This document shows positions 25,653-34,741 of a DNA stretch of 64,000 bases, one piece after another. The DNA lies in the NCBI RefSeq assembly GCF_005877885.1, contig NZ_VCHY01000024.1, positions 1 through 64,000 on the forward strand, in the 5' to 3' direction. This DNA comes from Labilibacter sediminis (lineage in GTDB: Bacteria; Bacteroidota; Bacteroidia; Bacteroidales; Marinilabiliaceae). The notes below the pieces were generated by a model. It was not told the origin of the DNA, did no database searches, and saw only the letters and a list, made by a program, of their open reading frames with translations. Within the stretch, counting starts at the first letter, position 1. Each line of letters opens with the position of its first letter. The translations under genes were made by a program, and so were the position numbers.

Positions 25653-27440
25653 TTAGTTAATCATCACCATTGCTCCTTTAACGGTTGTTTGCCCTGAAGC
25701 AGACAATTCGGCTGTGGCGTTGCCTTTGGCAGTCAGGCTGGCATCTGCGTTTAAATTCACGTTAGTGCCTTTAAGTTCAGAGGTGCCAGACGATTTTATT
25801 GTAACACCACCAGTGCCTTCAATGCTAACATTTGCCTGAGAAGATATTTTTATATCTTTTCCACTGTTTAAGGTAATGCCATTAGAGCTAAGTTCCACTT
25901 TATTATTATTCTCATCATGTAATAAAATTGACTTAGCATCATCGTTTAAAACAATTTTATTACCACTCGGAGTTTCAATAGTAGTAGATTTTTTATCGTC
26001 ATCAAATTCAATTTTCAAATTGCTTTGCGTAACGATTCCTTTAAATGAATTGTTTTGATCCGGGAACTGACTTGCAGGTTTGTTCTTTCCGTGATATAAA
26101 CTGCCAATTACATAAGGACGTTCAGCATCTCCGCCTTCAAAACCAATTAAAACTTCATCGTCTATTTCAGGAATAAAATAGAAGCCTCTCTCCGCTCCTG
26201 AATACGGGGTTACTAATCTTATCCAGGGAGTTGCGTTTCCATTTCCCTGCCAGAAAAACTGCACCTGTATTCTTCCTAGTTTCTCAGGGTCACGGTTATC
26301 TTTAACTACTGCGCTTTGTGTTTCGCAAACAGGATACGAATTGGGATTGGTATATGGAGGAATCTTAGCTTCTGCGGGGATGGCTATAAATTTATTTTTG
26401 TAATTAAGCAAGTTGTCACATTTGTGTTGTACAGAAGTAATGATGTAATCACCGTAGCTTACATCTCCATTGCTCTCAGTTTTTAATGCGGTAATGCTAA
26501 TTTTACTCCCCGGAGTCAGGTTCATATTTTCGCTGTTTCCACTAATTGCTGACATGTCAAGGGCTCTAGCCGAAGCAGAGAGTTCGATGGTGTCTTTTTG
26601 AGCTTTGGTATAATTGTTTGCATTTACATTGAGGTGCTGATAGTCAAAAATTGTTTGGTAACTAAAGTGTTTTTCTGATTGATCAAATGTATATTTACCG
26701 GGTTCGTTTTGTTGATTCTTGCCACTTGTTTTTTCTGTTTTTGTTTCAATACTTTTTGCACTCATATAATCGTACGAAACATATTTTACACCTGGAGCTT
26801 TCAGGTTTATTGAATAATCAAAAGTATCCAAATCTTTACCAAGTATTAATTCTTCGGTTTTACCATTGGCCTGTCCAAAAATCAGCTCCTTGCCATTGTA
26901 ATACATCCATTCTCCATAGCGTTTGGCCAACCGATGAAGGAATGCCAAAGTGTTTTCCTTGTACTGAACACAGTACGGAATCACTTCTTTGTACACAGGA
27001 TTAATGTTGGTTTTTAGTATATCTCTGGGATAAGGTTGTAATATATCATCTACAATTTGCCTTAAACTTTTTTCCTCGAAGGTACGACAACCAGGGTGAT
27101 CCATTAAAAGAGCATCAGGACTAAAACCTGTAATAATTATCAGATCTTCATTAGCTATATCGGTTTTTACGGCACGGATGGATTGTATTATTCCTTTGTA
27201 AAACAATTCATAAAAATTCTTCCCTTCGGGATTTAATGCTTCGGCTGTAATGATGATGGTGGAACCAATAAGTTTTTTGGATTTATTCATTACAAAATCA
27301 TCATCTTCTTCAAAAGTATCCATTCTACATCTGACCCAACAGCTTTGGATCTCATTCATCTCCTGATCAATAGAAAAATCAAGAAAGTCATTAATCTCCT
27401 GATTGTCGATTTCTATACGTACCGATGACGTAAGTGCCAT
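25653..27440 (-). CDS. vgrG: T6SS spike protein VgrG/TssI (595 aa)
   Basis: The gp27-like base (about 1-370) is followed by the gp5 OB-fold (about 375-460, AVVKDNRDPEKLGRIQVQFFW...TPWIRLVTPYSG) and a repetitive beta-prism needle to the end (KDIKISSQANVSIEGTGGV...). There is no C-terminal effector domain, so cargo must ride on PAAR, Hcp or the needle non-covalently. Trimeric VgrG caps the Hcp tube. The gene lies between tssD and PAAR on the same strand. Confidence 0.93.
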   Translation of the reverse strand: MALTSSVRIEIDNQEINDFLDFSIDQEMNEIQSCWVRCRMDTFEEDDDFVMNKSKKLIGSTIIITAEALNPEGKNFYELFYKGIIQSIRAVKTDIANEDLIIITGFSPDALLMDHPGCRTFEEKSLRQIVDDILQPYPRDILKTNINPVYKEVIPYCVQYKENTLAFLHRLAKRYGEWMYYNGKELIFGQANGKTEELILGKDLDTFDYSINLKAPGVKYVSYDYMSAKSIETKTEKTSGKNQQNEPGKYTFDQSEKHFSYQTIFDYQHLNVNANNYTKAQKDTIELSASARALDMSAISGNSENMNLTPGSKISITALKTESNGDVSYGDYIITSVQHKCDNLLNYKNKFIAIPAEAKIPPYTNPNSYPVCETQSAVVKDNRDPEKLGRIQVQFFWQGNGNATPWIRLVTPYSGAERGFYFIPEIDDEVLIGFEGGDAERPYVIGSLYHGKNKPASQFPDQNNSFKGIVTQSNLKIEFDDDKKSTTIETPSGNKIVLNDDAKSILLHDENNNKVELSSNGITLNSGKDIKISSQANVSIEGTGGVTIKSSGTSELKGTNVNLNADASLTAKGNATAELSASGQTTVKGAMVMIN

Positions 27441-27488
27441 AATTTTAAATTATGATTGTTTAATTAAAAAGCAAATGCATAATACAGT

Positions 27489-27902
27489 TTATACATTTTC
27501 ATCGTACTTGCTCCATCTGTTTGTATGTGTAGCTCCAGACAAGATTAATTCTCGGGCCGAGATAGTTATTTCTTCATTCATTTCAAGATCGCGTGTAAAT
27601 GATTCCCGATAATATACACATCTGGCATCAATAAACTCCAAGGTTTTAAAAACTTTCTCGTCATCGCCACCGGCAAATATGATTTTACCATTTTTGTCGG
27701 CATGAGGTGACATCATCCACCACATAATTTCCTCATCATCAATGCTGTTAAAACACATCCGTATAACACCTCCTTTTACTTGTGATTTGGGTAAACCTCG
27801 ATGATCGATATCCTGAATGAATTCAAAATCGCAGGTAATCAAAGGTATTCCATCATCCTCTGTTTTATGCCCTTCGATATGTAGTCGTGCTGTTAAAACC
27901 AT
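27489..27902 (-). CDS. tssD: T6SS tube protein TssD/Hcp (137 aa)
   Basis: A beta-barrel-type Hcp of the Bacteroidota TssD group, with the conserved start ARLHIEG, FEFIQDIDHRGLPKSQVKGG (about 28-46) and a C-terminal ELILSGATHTNRW. Hcp hexamers stack to form the tube expelled with VgrG. There is no extension, so it is not a fused effector. It lies directly before vgrG. Confidence 0.85.
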   Translation of the reverse strand: MVLTARLHIEGHKTEDDGIPLITCDFEFIQDIDHRGLPKSQVKGGVIRMCFNSIDDEEIMWWMMSPHADKNGKIIFAGGDDEKVFKTLEFIDARCVYYRESFTRDLEMNEEITISARELILSGATHTNRWSKYDENV

Positions 27903-28019
27903 TATTCAATAATTGCTGTTGAAAATGAAGCTGTATTACAAGTCTATAAATAAAAGCCTTATTTTAAGGTAAAATTGAGTTCTGCAAAATACATATGATG
28001 CAGCTCATATATTTGAATA

Positions 28020-28430
28020 TTACCTTTGTTCTGTTTGATCAACAGGCACAGCATCTACTGTTACTTTTTGTCCAATAACTGATAATGATATTTGGTATCC
28101 ATATTCAGAAATAGATTCGTTATAAGATTCCAGACAAACTTTTTCAAGGGTTATATCTCTGGATTTGGCTTCCAGTTCTTGATCCTTAATCTCAAAAACT
28201 ACCTTTTCTTTTATTTCGTGGTTAACCAACCATGTAATAAGGGCTTTCATGGAATCTGATGTAGGCTCAACAATGGTAAAAGAAAAAGGGGAAACGTTTA
28301 CCGGTCCAAAAGATATTTTTTTTGTTGGATTTGAAACATTTGCACTAGAATCATAGCCAAAACTTAAACCACCTTGTAATTCCAAAGGGTCTGTAATACC
28401 GTCTACTTTACATTTTATTACTGTTGACAT
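28020..28430 (-). CDS. Second, divergent Hcp-like tube protein (136 aa)
   Basis: Size and beta-rich pattern match TssD, and it lies between tssC and the first tssD, but shared sequence is low. It starts STVIKCKVDGITDPLELQGG and lacks the conserved DHRGLP block. It may be a special tube unit, a tail-tube initiator or terminator, or an effector-binding Hcp. Cytoplasmic before firing. Confidence 0.6.
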   Translation of the reverse strand: MSTVIKCKVDGITDPLELQGGLSFGYDSSANVSNPTKKISFGPVNVSPFSFTIVEPTSDSMKALITWLVNHEIKEKVVFEIKDQELEAKSRDITLEKVCLESYNESISEYGYQISLSVIGQKVTVDAVPVDQTEQR

Positions 28431-28468
28431 AATTAAAAAATTAGGGATTTATATACTTTCTAATGTAA

Positions 28469-29857
28469 TTAACTTTGGTTATATTCAGCACTCCAATCTG
28501 TACCGTCATCTCCTTTTTGTCCATCCATTTTGATCAAAAAGTTTTTAGCAGGAAAATATGGCTTCATGTTAATATCCAGATATATACGGTCTTTTTGATT
28601 AGGATCTTGCTCAAATTTTGTGATTGTAAAATCTTCAATTAATTTACCAGGACCAGCAATACTGTTCAAGAATTTACCGATTTGACCTTTAAGTTCCTTT
28701 TGTGTTACAAAGTCAAAATTTTCAAAGGCTCTTCTATTTAGAAAGTCCATCATCACCTTGGTTACATAATCAAAAACCCTTACCACAGAATAGGTTTGTA
28801 AGCCTAGATTATCTCCATTAAAAAGAGTCTTTGCCGAGAAGGCCATTACTTTGCCATATTCATTCACTAAAGGAACTAAACCCAATTTTTCGAGACCTGC
28901 AATTTCACTTTTCTTCAATTCAAATTTAACACCATCCACTTCGTTAATGCAGCCATGCTTTTTTCCCGCTGCCACTTGTGACATAAGAGTGTTGTAAATT
29001 GAGCCAGCCAAAGCTCCTGATGGAGGCACATAGAGTTCTTCATCCTCGTCAACCTCTTTGTAGCTTTCGCGACCTACAAGCCAATTACATGCCATCATAA
29101 TGTTTGAACGGAACATATCACCTCCTGTAAGATTGGCCTCCTCAAACATTTCCATCACATCATCGGGATTATCTAGATGTTCAAAGTCAGTTATCAACAT
29201 CGCTTTGTTTTCATGTGCTATTTTAGCCCATTTTTCTACAACTTTATTTGAGCCAAGGTATCCTGGAACCACTAAAAGACTGTAATTTTCTCTTAAATCC
29301 AACCTATCGTATTTGGCGACTAATTCATCCTTAATAGCATCAATAAATCGAGTATCATCTAAATCTTTAAGTTGATCCGGTTCAGCATTCATAAACGAAA
29401 TGTTCTTAATCTTGTCATTTTCTGCATTTTTAAAAAAGAGGGCAACTGAACGATAAGATTTTTCCAGTTCTAGTGATTCTTCAATTGCTTTTTTTAGATT
29501 TCTCTTAAGAGTTGCTTCAGCATCGGATGCATTTTTTTCACTCTGCTCAACCATTTCAATAATGCTGGAAGAGGAATTAAGTACCGAAGCCCACAATTCA
29601 AGCGTATTTTGTAAATTTTTTCGTTCCCCTTTTTTAGAGGAATCTGTCATAAAGATTTTTTTACGGGCTTTGCGTTCCGGGTTCATATTTTGTGCCCCTT
29701 CGAAAGCCATTTCTATCATATCAAAACCACCAACTTTAGCCAATTTTTCTAAACTTTGGTTAAGGAGATCTGATGGATTTTCAATTTTACTGACGTCTGA
29801 CAATACTTTTTCGTGGTATTGTTCAAGACTATTTGTTTGGGTATTTGGATCTGCCAT
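28469..29857 (-). CDS. tssC: T6SS contractile sheath large subunit TssC (462 aa)
   Basis: Sheath motifs are seen through the protein: YSLLVVPGYLGSNKVVEKWAK near 200, the FRSNIMMACNWLVGRESY region near 260, and a C-terminal beta-strand set ending IKMDGQKGDDGTDWSAEYNQS. With TssB it forms the helical sheath that contracts to fire the tube and is recycled by TssH. It lies downstream of tssB with a 54-base gap. Length is normal. Confidence 0.9.
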   Translation of the reverse strand: MADPNTQTNSLEQYHEKVLSDVSKIENPSDLLNQSLEKLAKVGGFDMIEMAFEGAQNMNPERKARKKIFMTDSSKKGERKNLQNTLELWASVLNSSSSIIEMVEQSEKNASDAEATLKRNLKKAIEESLELEKSYRSVALFFKNAENDKIKNISFMNAEPDQLKDLDDTRFIDAIKDELVAKYDRLDLRENYSLLVVPGYLGSNKVVEKWAKIAHENKAMLITDFEHLDNPDDVMEMFEEANLTGGDMFRSNIMMACNWLVGRESYKEVDEDEELYVPPSGALAGSIYNTLMSQVAAGKKHGCINEVDGVKFELKKSEIAGLEKLGLVPLVNEYGKVMAFSAKTLFNGDNLGLQTYSVVRVFDYVTKVMMDFLNRRAFENFDFVTQKELKGQIGKFLNSIAGPGKLIEDFTITKFEQDPNQKDRIYLDINMKPYFPAKNFLIKMDGQKGDDGTDWSAEYNQS

Positions 29858-29911
29858 TACTTCTGTTTTTTATTGTTGTAAATGAAAGAGTTAATCATGA
29901 TGAACAACCCA

Positions 29912-30358
29912 TTACTTGGCTTCGTTTAACTCTTTAATTAAGGCATACATGGCATTTAAGAGAGCATCTTTCATCTCCTCATTTTCTAGTGCTTTTTTTA
30001 GAAGTTTGTTGCTTTTTAGCTGTTTAATAATTTTATAGCTTTGCTCTTTTTGAGCTTCTAAAGTTTTCAAAAACTCACTTTGTTTAGTAATACCTTTCAC
30101 ACCAAAATCGGAGAGGCCTAAAAATTGTAACATTTCAGTTTTAGCCCCGCCATCTTTGTCTTCGAATTCAACTTCTATTTCAGGTTTGTAATGTTCAAAA
30201 ATTTCTTCCATGTTTTTTAGGTTGGTAACAATCTGTGGCTTTATGGGAGCGTCGGCTGTTAGTTTTTCAACCATAAGCGTGCGGTTTTGAGGAATTTCAC
30301 CTATACCTTCGCTGGCATCACCTTTTACTTCTTGACCACCAATACTGTAATCTTGCAT
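29912..30358 (-). CDS. tssB: T6SS contractile sheath small subunit TssB (148 aa)
   Basis: After a polar head come ENRTLMVEKL-type residues (about 25-33) and a long helical tail (about 95-148, LLKKALENEEMKDALLNAM) as in TssB. It pairs with TssC. It stands between tssH and tssC, the usual grouping of sheath and sheath-recycling genes. Confidence 0.87.
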   Translation of the reverse strand: MQDYSIGGQEVKGDASEGIGEIPQNRTLMVEKLTADAPIKPQIVTNLKNMEEIFEHYKPEIEVEFEDKDGGAKTEMLQFLGLSDFGVKGITKQSEFLKTLEAQKEQSYKIIKQLKSNKLLKKALENEEMKDALLNAMYALIKELNEAK

Positions 30359-30404
30359 GACGTTGATGTATTAAGGATTAGTATTCTTATTTTATGGTAA
30401 CTAA

Positions 30405-32894
30405 TTATTGTATTTCCCAAAGTATATTGTTATTCTTATCTATTTTAATAGAGACTATCGATCCTTTACCTATTTCGTTTGAGATGATTTTTTTAGATAG
30501 AGGTCGTCTGAGCTTGTTTCTTATTACGCTTATAAGAGGGCGAGCACCATATTTAGGCGTAAATCCTGATTTTGCCAAATTAATTTTAGCATTCTCTTCA
30601 ATATACAGCTGAATACCAAGTAAATCAAGAGATTTATACAGGCTTTTTAAGTGAATATTGAATATTTTAACTACGTTCGTTTCAGTAATAGGTGCAAAAG
30701 GAACAATTTCGGTCAAGCGACCTAAAAATTCAGGACGGAAATACTGTTCCATAATTTCTGCCAGTTCGTTAGATTGTGGAATTTCACCTTTATTAAAAGC
30801 ATCTACAATATGTGAACTACCAATGTTTGAAGTGAATAGGATTACGGCATTTGAAAAATCACCTTCTTTTCCCAAACGGTCATGAAGTTTACCTTCGTCC
30901 AATATTTGAAGAAAGATATCAAATACAGAGGTATGAGCTTTTTCAATCTCATCAAAAAGCACTACGGCATATGGTTTTTGCCTTATTTTATTAACCAATA
31001 ATCCACCCTCTTCATAGCCTACATATCCAGGAGGGGCTCCATATAATAATGCCGCAGAATGTTCTTCTTTAAATTCCGACATATCAAATCGGATCAGGGA
31101 TGTTTCGTCGTTGAACAGAAATTCAGCCAAGGTTTTGGCCAGTTCTGTTTTTCCGGTTCCGGTTGGACCAAGAAAGAAGAAAGAGCCTATAGGCTGTCCT
31201 GACTTGCTTAAGCCCGACCGTGATTCTCGTATTGACTCCGCAATGCTGACAATAGCATGATCCTGACCTACCACACGTTTTTTCAGGTGATTTTCAATAT
31301 TTAGAAGGCGGTCACGCTCCTGTGTTTGTATTTTTCCCATAGGAACACCTGTTTTTAAAGAAACAACCGCTGCTAAATCAGAATTGCTTAAACAGTTAGT
31401 TTGCTTGTTAACTATTTCCTCCAATTTTAACAGTTGAGATTTCAGCCACTGTTTCATCTCTGCAACTGTTTGGATATTAGAAATATCAACATCATCTCCA
31501 ATCTTGGTGAATAACACAGAACCTATTTTGTCTTTTGCTTGGCTATGAAGCCATTGCATTTCATCCAAAAGTTCCGATTCGGTATGTTCCTGCTCGTTTA
31601 TAATCAGCTTTTCAAGTTTGACTTTTAAGCTGTTTATTTCTTCCCCCGAAGTATCTAATGTTAGGCGTAATGCTGCCATTGCCCTGTCCATTAAATCTAT
31701 GGCAGCGCCAGGGAGGCTTCTTTCTTTTAAAAAACGTTTAGATAATCTTACTGCTTCGTGTTGTACTTCTTTAGTAACGGAAATATTGTGGTGCTTTTCG
31801 TAAATACCAACAATGCAGCTAAGTATTCTTGTGCTTAATTCTAAATTAGTTTCTTCAAGTTTAATGAGTTCAAATTGTTGATTGAATGCTTCATCTGACT
31901 CAATAAATTTGGTGTAATTATCTATAGAAGTAGTTCCAATAATAGTAAGTAAACCTTTGTCGAGTTCTGGTTTTAAGAAGTTAACAGCTCCTGAAGCCCC
32001 ACCTTGCTTATCCAAAATCATATGTATTTCATCAATAAAAAGAATAGCTTTTTCAAATTGCTTAATTTCCTGAATAATACTTTTTAATCGATCTTCCACT
32101 TCACCTTTGTAGGAGGCTCCTGCTATCAAAGATCCAAAATTCAGCTCAAACACTTTTGTGCCAGTTGTACTTTCAGGCATGTTTTGGTCAATGATTTGTT
32201 GCACAAAACCATTTATAAGTGCTGTTTTTCCTACACCAAGATCGCCAATAATCAATACGTTAGATTTAGATCTACGACCAAGTATCTCAGCTATCATCCT
32301 GGTTTCTTTGTCTCTGCCAACTACAGGATCCAGTCTATTTTGTTGTGCCAGACTTGTAAGATCAGTACAAAACTTAAGTAATGCGTTTTGTTTACTTCTG
32401 GCCTTTGTATTAAGATCAATACTTGGACTTACCTCCATCATGTTTTCTAGATCGTTTTTCTCTACAACTTTATCCAACAATTCCTGGTGTGTTACATTAA
32501 AAGATTTTAATTGTTCGTAGGTAAAACCTACCCCGGGCGTGCATAAAGAAATTAATACGCAAAGTGGATCTATTTTTTCTTTAGAAAGCTTTATGGAGAT
32601 ATTTTCAGCTTCTGCAATAACTGCTTGAGCAGATTCATCTGCTGGGGGATAATCAGGAATTTTTGATGATTTAGGATAAGCTTCAACTCTAACTTCCGCC
32701 CATTCTTCCATGTAATAATTGTCTTTTTCTATGACCTCCAAAAAAGAAATCAATCCGACGTCTTTGTGCAAGATTGCTTTTAATAAATGAGCAGATGAGA
32801 ATTTATTATTCGAAAACTCTTTGGCTATCGCCTGAGCAATTTTTATGGCACGCTTTAGCTCTTCTGTTAGTATTAATTTGTCAACATCCACCAT
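30405..32894 (-). CDS. tssH: T6SS sheath-recycling AAA+ ATPase TssH/ClpV (829 aa)
   Basis: An N-terminal Clp repeat domain (1-150) precedes two AAA+ modules. Module 1 has Walker A GDLGVGKT (about 210) and Walker B ILFIDEIHM (about 280). A middle coiled-coil domain covers about 400-520. Module 2 has Walker A GPTGTGKT (about 576) and Walker B VVLFDEIEKAH (about 645). It disassembles contracted TssBC sheaths using ATP. ClpB chaperones share this layout; placement next to tssB and tssC decides for TssH. First gene of the minus-strand set. Confidence 0.92.
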   Translation of the reverse strand: MVDVDKLILTEELKRAIKIAQAIAKEFSNNKFSSAHLLKAILHKDVGLISFLEVIEKDNYYMEEWAEVRVEAYPKSSKIPDYPPADESAQAVIAEAENISIKLSKEKIDPLCVLISLCTPGVGFTYEQLKSFNVTHQELLDKVVEKNDLENMMEVSPSIDLNTKARSKQNALLKFCTDLTSLAQQNRLDPVVGRDKETRMIAEILGRRSKSNVLIIGDLGVGKTALINGFVQQIIDQNMPESTTGTKVFELNFGSLIAGASYKGEVEDRLKSIIQEIKQFEKAILFIDEIHMILDKQGGASGAVNFLKPELDKGLLTIIGTTSIDNYTKFIESDEAFNQQFELIKLEETNLELSTRILSCIVGIYEKHHNISVTKEVQHEAVRLSKRFLKERSLPGAAIDLMDRAMAALRLTLDTSGEEINSLKVKLEKLIINEQEHTESELLDEMQWLHSQAKDKIGSVLFTKIGDDVDISNIQTVAEMKQWLKSQLLKLEEIVNKQTNCLSNSDLAAVVSLKTGVPMGKIQTQERDRLLNIENHLKKRVVGQDHAIVSIAESIRESRSGLSKSGQPIGSFFFLGPTGTGKTELAKTLAEFLFNDETSLIRFDMSEFKEEHSAALLYGAPPGYVGYEEGGLLVNKIRQKPYAVVLFDEIEKAHTSVFDIFLQILDEGKLHDRLGKEGDFSNAVILFTSNIGSSHIVDAFNKGEIPQSNELAEIMEQYFRPEFLGRLTEIVPFAPITETNVVKIFNIHLKSLYKSLDLLGIQLYIEENAKINLAKSGFTPKYGARPLISVIRNKLRRPLSKKIISNEIGKGSIVSIKIDKNNNILWEIQ

Positions 32895-32924
32895 TTTTTA
32901 AACTAATTCAGAGATTTAACAAGG

Positions 32925-32932
32925 CAAAAATA
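32925..32932 (-). promoter_or_regulatory. Candidate -7 promoter element of the tssH operon
   Basis: TATTTTTG on the minus strand fits the Bacteroidota consensus TAnnTTTG and lies 30 bases before the tssH start codon, a plausible short leader. No convincing -33 TTTG was seen, so this is tentative. Confidence 0.35.
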
Positions 32933-32939
32933 AGAGAAG

Positions 32940-33278
32940 AAAGTATGTGTATTTATTGATTAACTTGCTCTCTAATTAAGTTTAAAAAAGTTACAACAAT
33001 ATTTAAGAATTTTCAATGCTTAAATAGGTGTATTTTTATGTAAATGAACAAATAAGGGGCGTTTAATGGGTTTGAAGAATATTTATTTCCCCCTGAATTT
33101 AAAAGAGTGATTAATGTTATATTTTTTGTTGAATTTTATAAGACAAAACAAATGTATTATATATTAAAACATTATTAAGAATGGATTACTCAATTAATGA
33201 CATTGAGTTTGTAAACTAATTTGGACTAAAATCTATGGTTAAAAGGTAATTGATGATTACTTATTAAGATTGAAGCAA
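32940..33278. other. Intergenic stretch, nothing recognised
   Basis: Very AT-rich DNA upstream of the tssH operon. No frame or hairpin worth naming; it may hold upstream control sites for the T6SS. Confidence 0.4.
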
Positions 33279-33476
33279 CTAATCCATCAAATATTCTGCA
33301 ATTACCTCTTTTGATATGCCTGAGTAATTTGTAAACTCATCAGTGGTAATGAATTGATGATCTTCTTTTCCTAACTCCTTCCGAATCTTCTTTAGTAAAC
33401 GCTGACCTGATTTTTCACTTTTACCGGTCATTCACTGTACATCTTTTGGATAGATGCAAACACGACTTAATTTCAT
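33279..33476 (-). pseudogene. Small DNA-binding-like protein gene with an in-frame stop
   Basis: From ATG 33476 the frame reads KLSRVCIYPKDVQ, then TGA (33432-33434), and continues in the same frame from MTGKSEKSGQRLLKKIRKE to a normal stop at 33279. The 65-residue whole resembles a small Bacteroidota protein family that I remember as a helix-turn-helix or excisionase-like protein with an Arg at the stop position, so a CGA to TGA change would explain it. The downstream ATG could restart translation of a 50-residue fragment. Confidence 0.55.
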
Positions 33477-33669
33477 ATTCGTTAAACTTTATCTATACTT
33501 AAGGCCTACTTGATCTATGCTCTATTCCTACTTGTAATATACTAAAATTTGAAATTAACATGTAGTCATTAAATATCAAGAAATACACTAGAAGACAAAT
33601 AGGACACCTTAGTTTGGAAAGCTTACAGGATAGCTTCTACTTTCCCTTGTTAATCAATAATTGTGCGTT

Positions 33670-34425
33670 ATGGCAAGACAAAAAGGAGTAATTAAGTTAG
33701 AGGGTAGAATTGGAGATCTTTCTTTTTATAAAAGTGGAAATGACTACCTGGCCCGAACTAAAGGTGGTGTGGATTCCGAACGAATTAAAAAAGATCCGGC
33801 ATTTGCACGTACTCGTGAGAATGGAGCAGAGTTTGGCAGAGCCGGAAAAGCCAGTAAACTTTTAAGGGCTGTTTTTAAAGCCCCTATTTCTCAATCGGCA
33901 GATAAAAAGGTAGCCAGCAGACTAACTACTGCTTTACTTAAAGTGGTACAGGCAGACACTACTAATCACAGGGGTGAAAGAACGGTTCCCGGGGGTGACC
34001 TTACGCTTTTGCAGGGATTTGAATTTAATGAATCAACCAGTTTGGATAAGGTGATTGAAGCAGCTTATACTGTCGGATTTGACAGGCCACTGGTGAAGCG
34101 GTAGTTTGATTAAATATTGCAGATCCTAGTGAAGAGATTGAGCAAGTGGAAGGAGCTACACAATGTTCGACTAACGGTTAGTATTGGAACGGTTGACTTT
34201 GAGACAAAAGAATACGATGTGGATCTGGTGCAATCTGATGCTTTTGATTTGGCCTCAAAAGATGCAGTGGATATTAATACTACGGCTACTATTTCTGCTA
34301 ATTCAGAAAAAGTGGTATTTGTAGTACTTGGTATTGAGTATTATCAAACTGTGAATCGGGAGTTGTATATCATCAATAACATGGAATGTAGATCACTAGC
34401 CATGGTGGCGGTGAATATCCCTTAA
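33670..34425 (+). pseudogene. Frameshifted gene, partner of the small membrane protein
   Basis: The first frame (33670-34104) gives 144 residues beginning MARQKGVIKLEGRIGDLSFYK and stops soon after VGFDR. The sense continues in another frame (ATGEAVV, a stop, then LNIADPSEEIEQVEGAT) and returns in a third at about 34155 (HNVRLTVSIGTVDFETKEY) to the stop at 34425. Read across the shifts, it resembles one protein of about 250 residues, a length I recall for this uncharacterised Bacteroidota family. At least two frameshifts and one nonsense codon are needed, so it is dead unless there are sequence errors. The intact 60-aa membrane protein starts 27 bases later. Confidence 0.65.
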
Positions 34426-34452
34426 TTGATTTAAAGTATAATCAGCATAAAT

Positions 34453-34635
34453 ATGGAACAGATACAGCAAGATGGCAAAGCGGGATTTCTACGCGGATGC
34501 TTTCTGAGCTTATTCAAAAGTGTGGCTCTGGAAAATATAGTTAAAACTATTATTTATGCCATCATTGGAACTGTGGTTAGTTTTTTGATTTCGATGCTGC
34601 TAAGATATTTGGTTGGTTTGATGAAAGGCAAGTAG
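34453..34635 (+). CDS. Small membrane protein, intact member of a three-copy family (60 aa)
   Basis: The sequence has a polar head MEQIQQDGKAGF, an amphipathic part (LRGCFLSLFKSVALENIV) and one strong membrane helix (about 31-52, TIIYAIIGTVVSFLISMLL), ending in the basic tail GLMKGK. Two broken relatives lie at 14816-14989 and 53933-54113, each with the same stop-codon context and a following terminator. The gene sits downstream of a larger, now broken gene, similar in layout to Bacteroidota loci that pair a DNA-binding-like protein with a tiny membrane protein. Function unknown. Confidence 0.65.
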   Translation: MEQIQQDGKAGFLRGCFLSLFKSVALENIVKTIIYAIIGTVVSFLISMLLRYLVGLMKGK

Positions 34636-34665
34636 ATTGGTTACCTACTTGGTTGGTTTGTGGTT

Positions 34666-34700
34666 AAATGTCCTCGCATAGCTGCGAGGACATTTTTGAT
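34666..34700 (+). terminator. Rho-independent terminator after the small membrane protein
   Basis: A perfect 13-base stem (34666-34678 with 34683-34695) and a T run. It also faces the converging GH gene, so it may serve both strands. Confidence 0.75.
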
Positions 34701-34741
34701 GTATTTTCTTATTATTCTATCCCAATTAATTTGCCATACGC

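Noticed and set aside
25378-25660. Two plus-strand frames over the PAAR gene
   Set aside because: They are antisense shadows of a repetitive glycine-rich gene whose PAAR motifs are clear on the minus strand.
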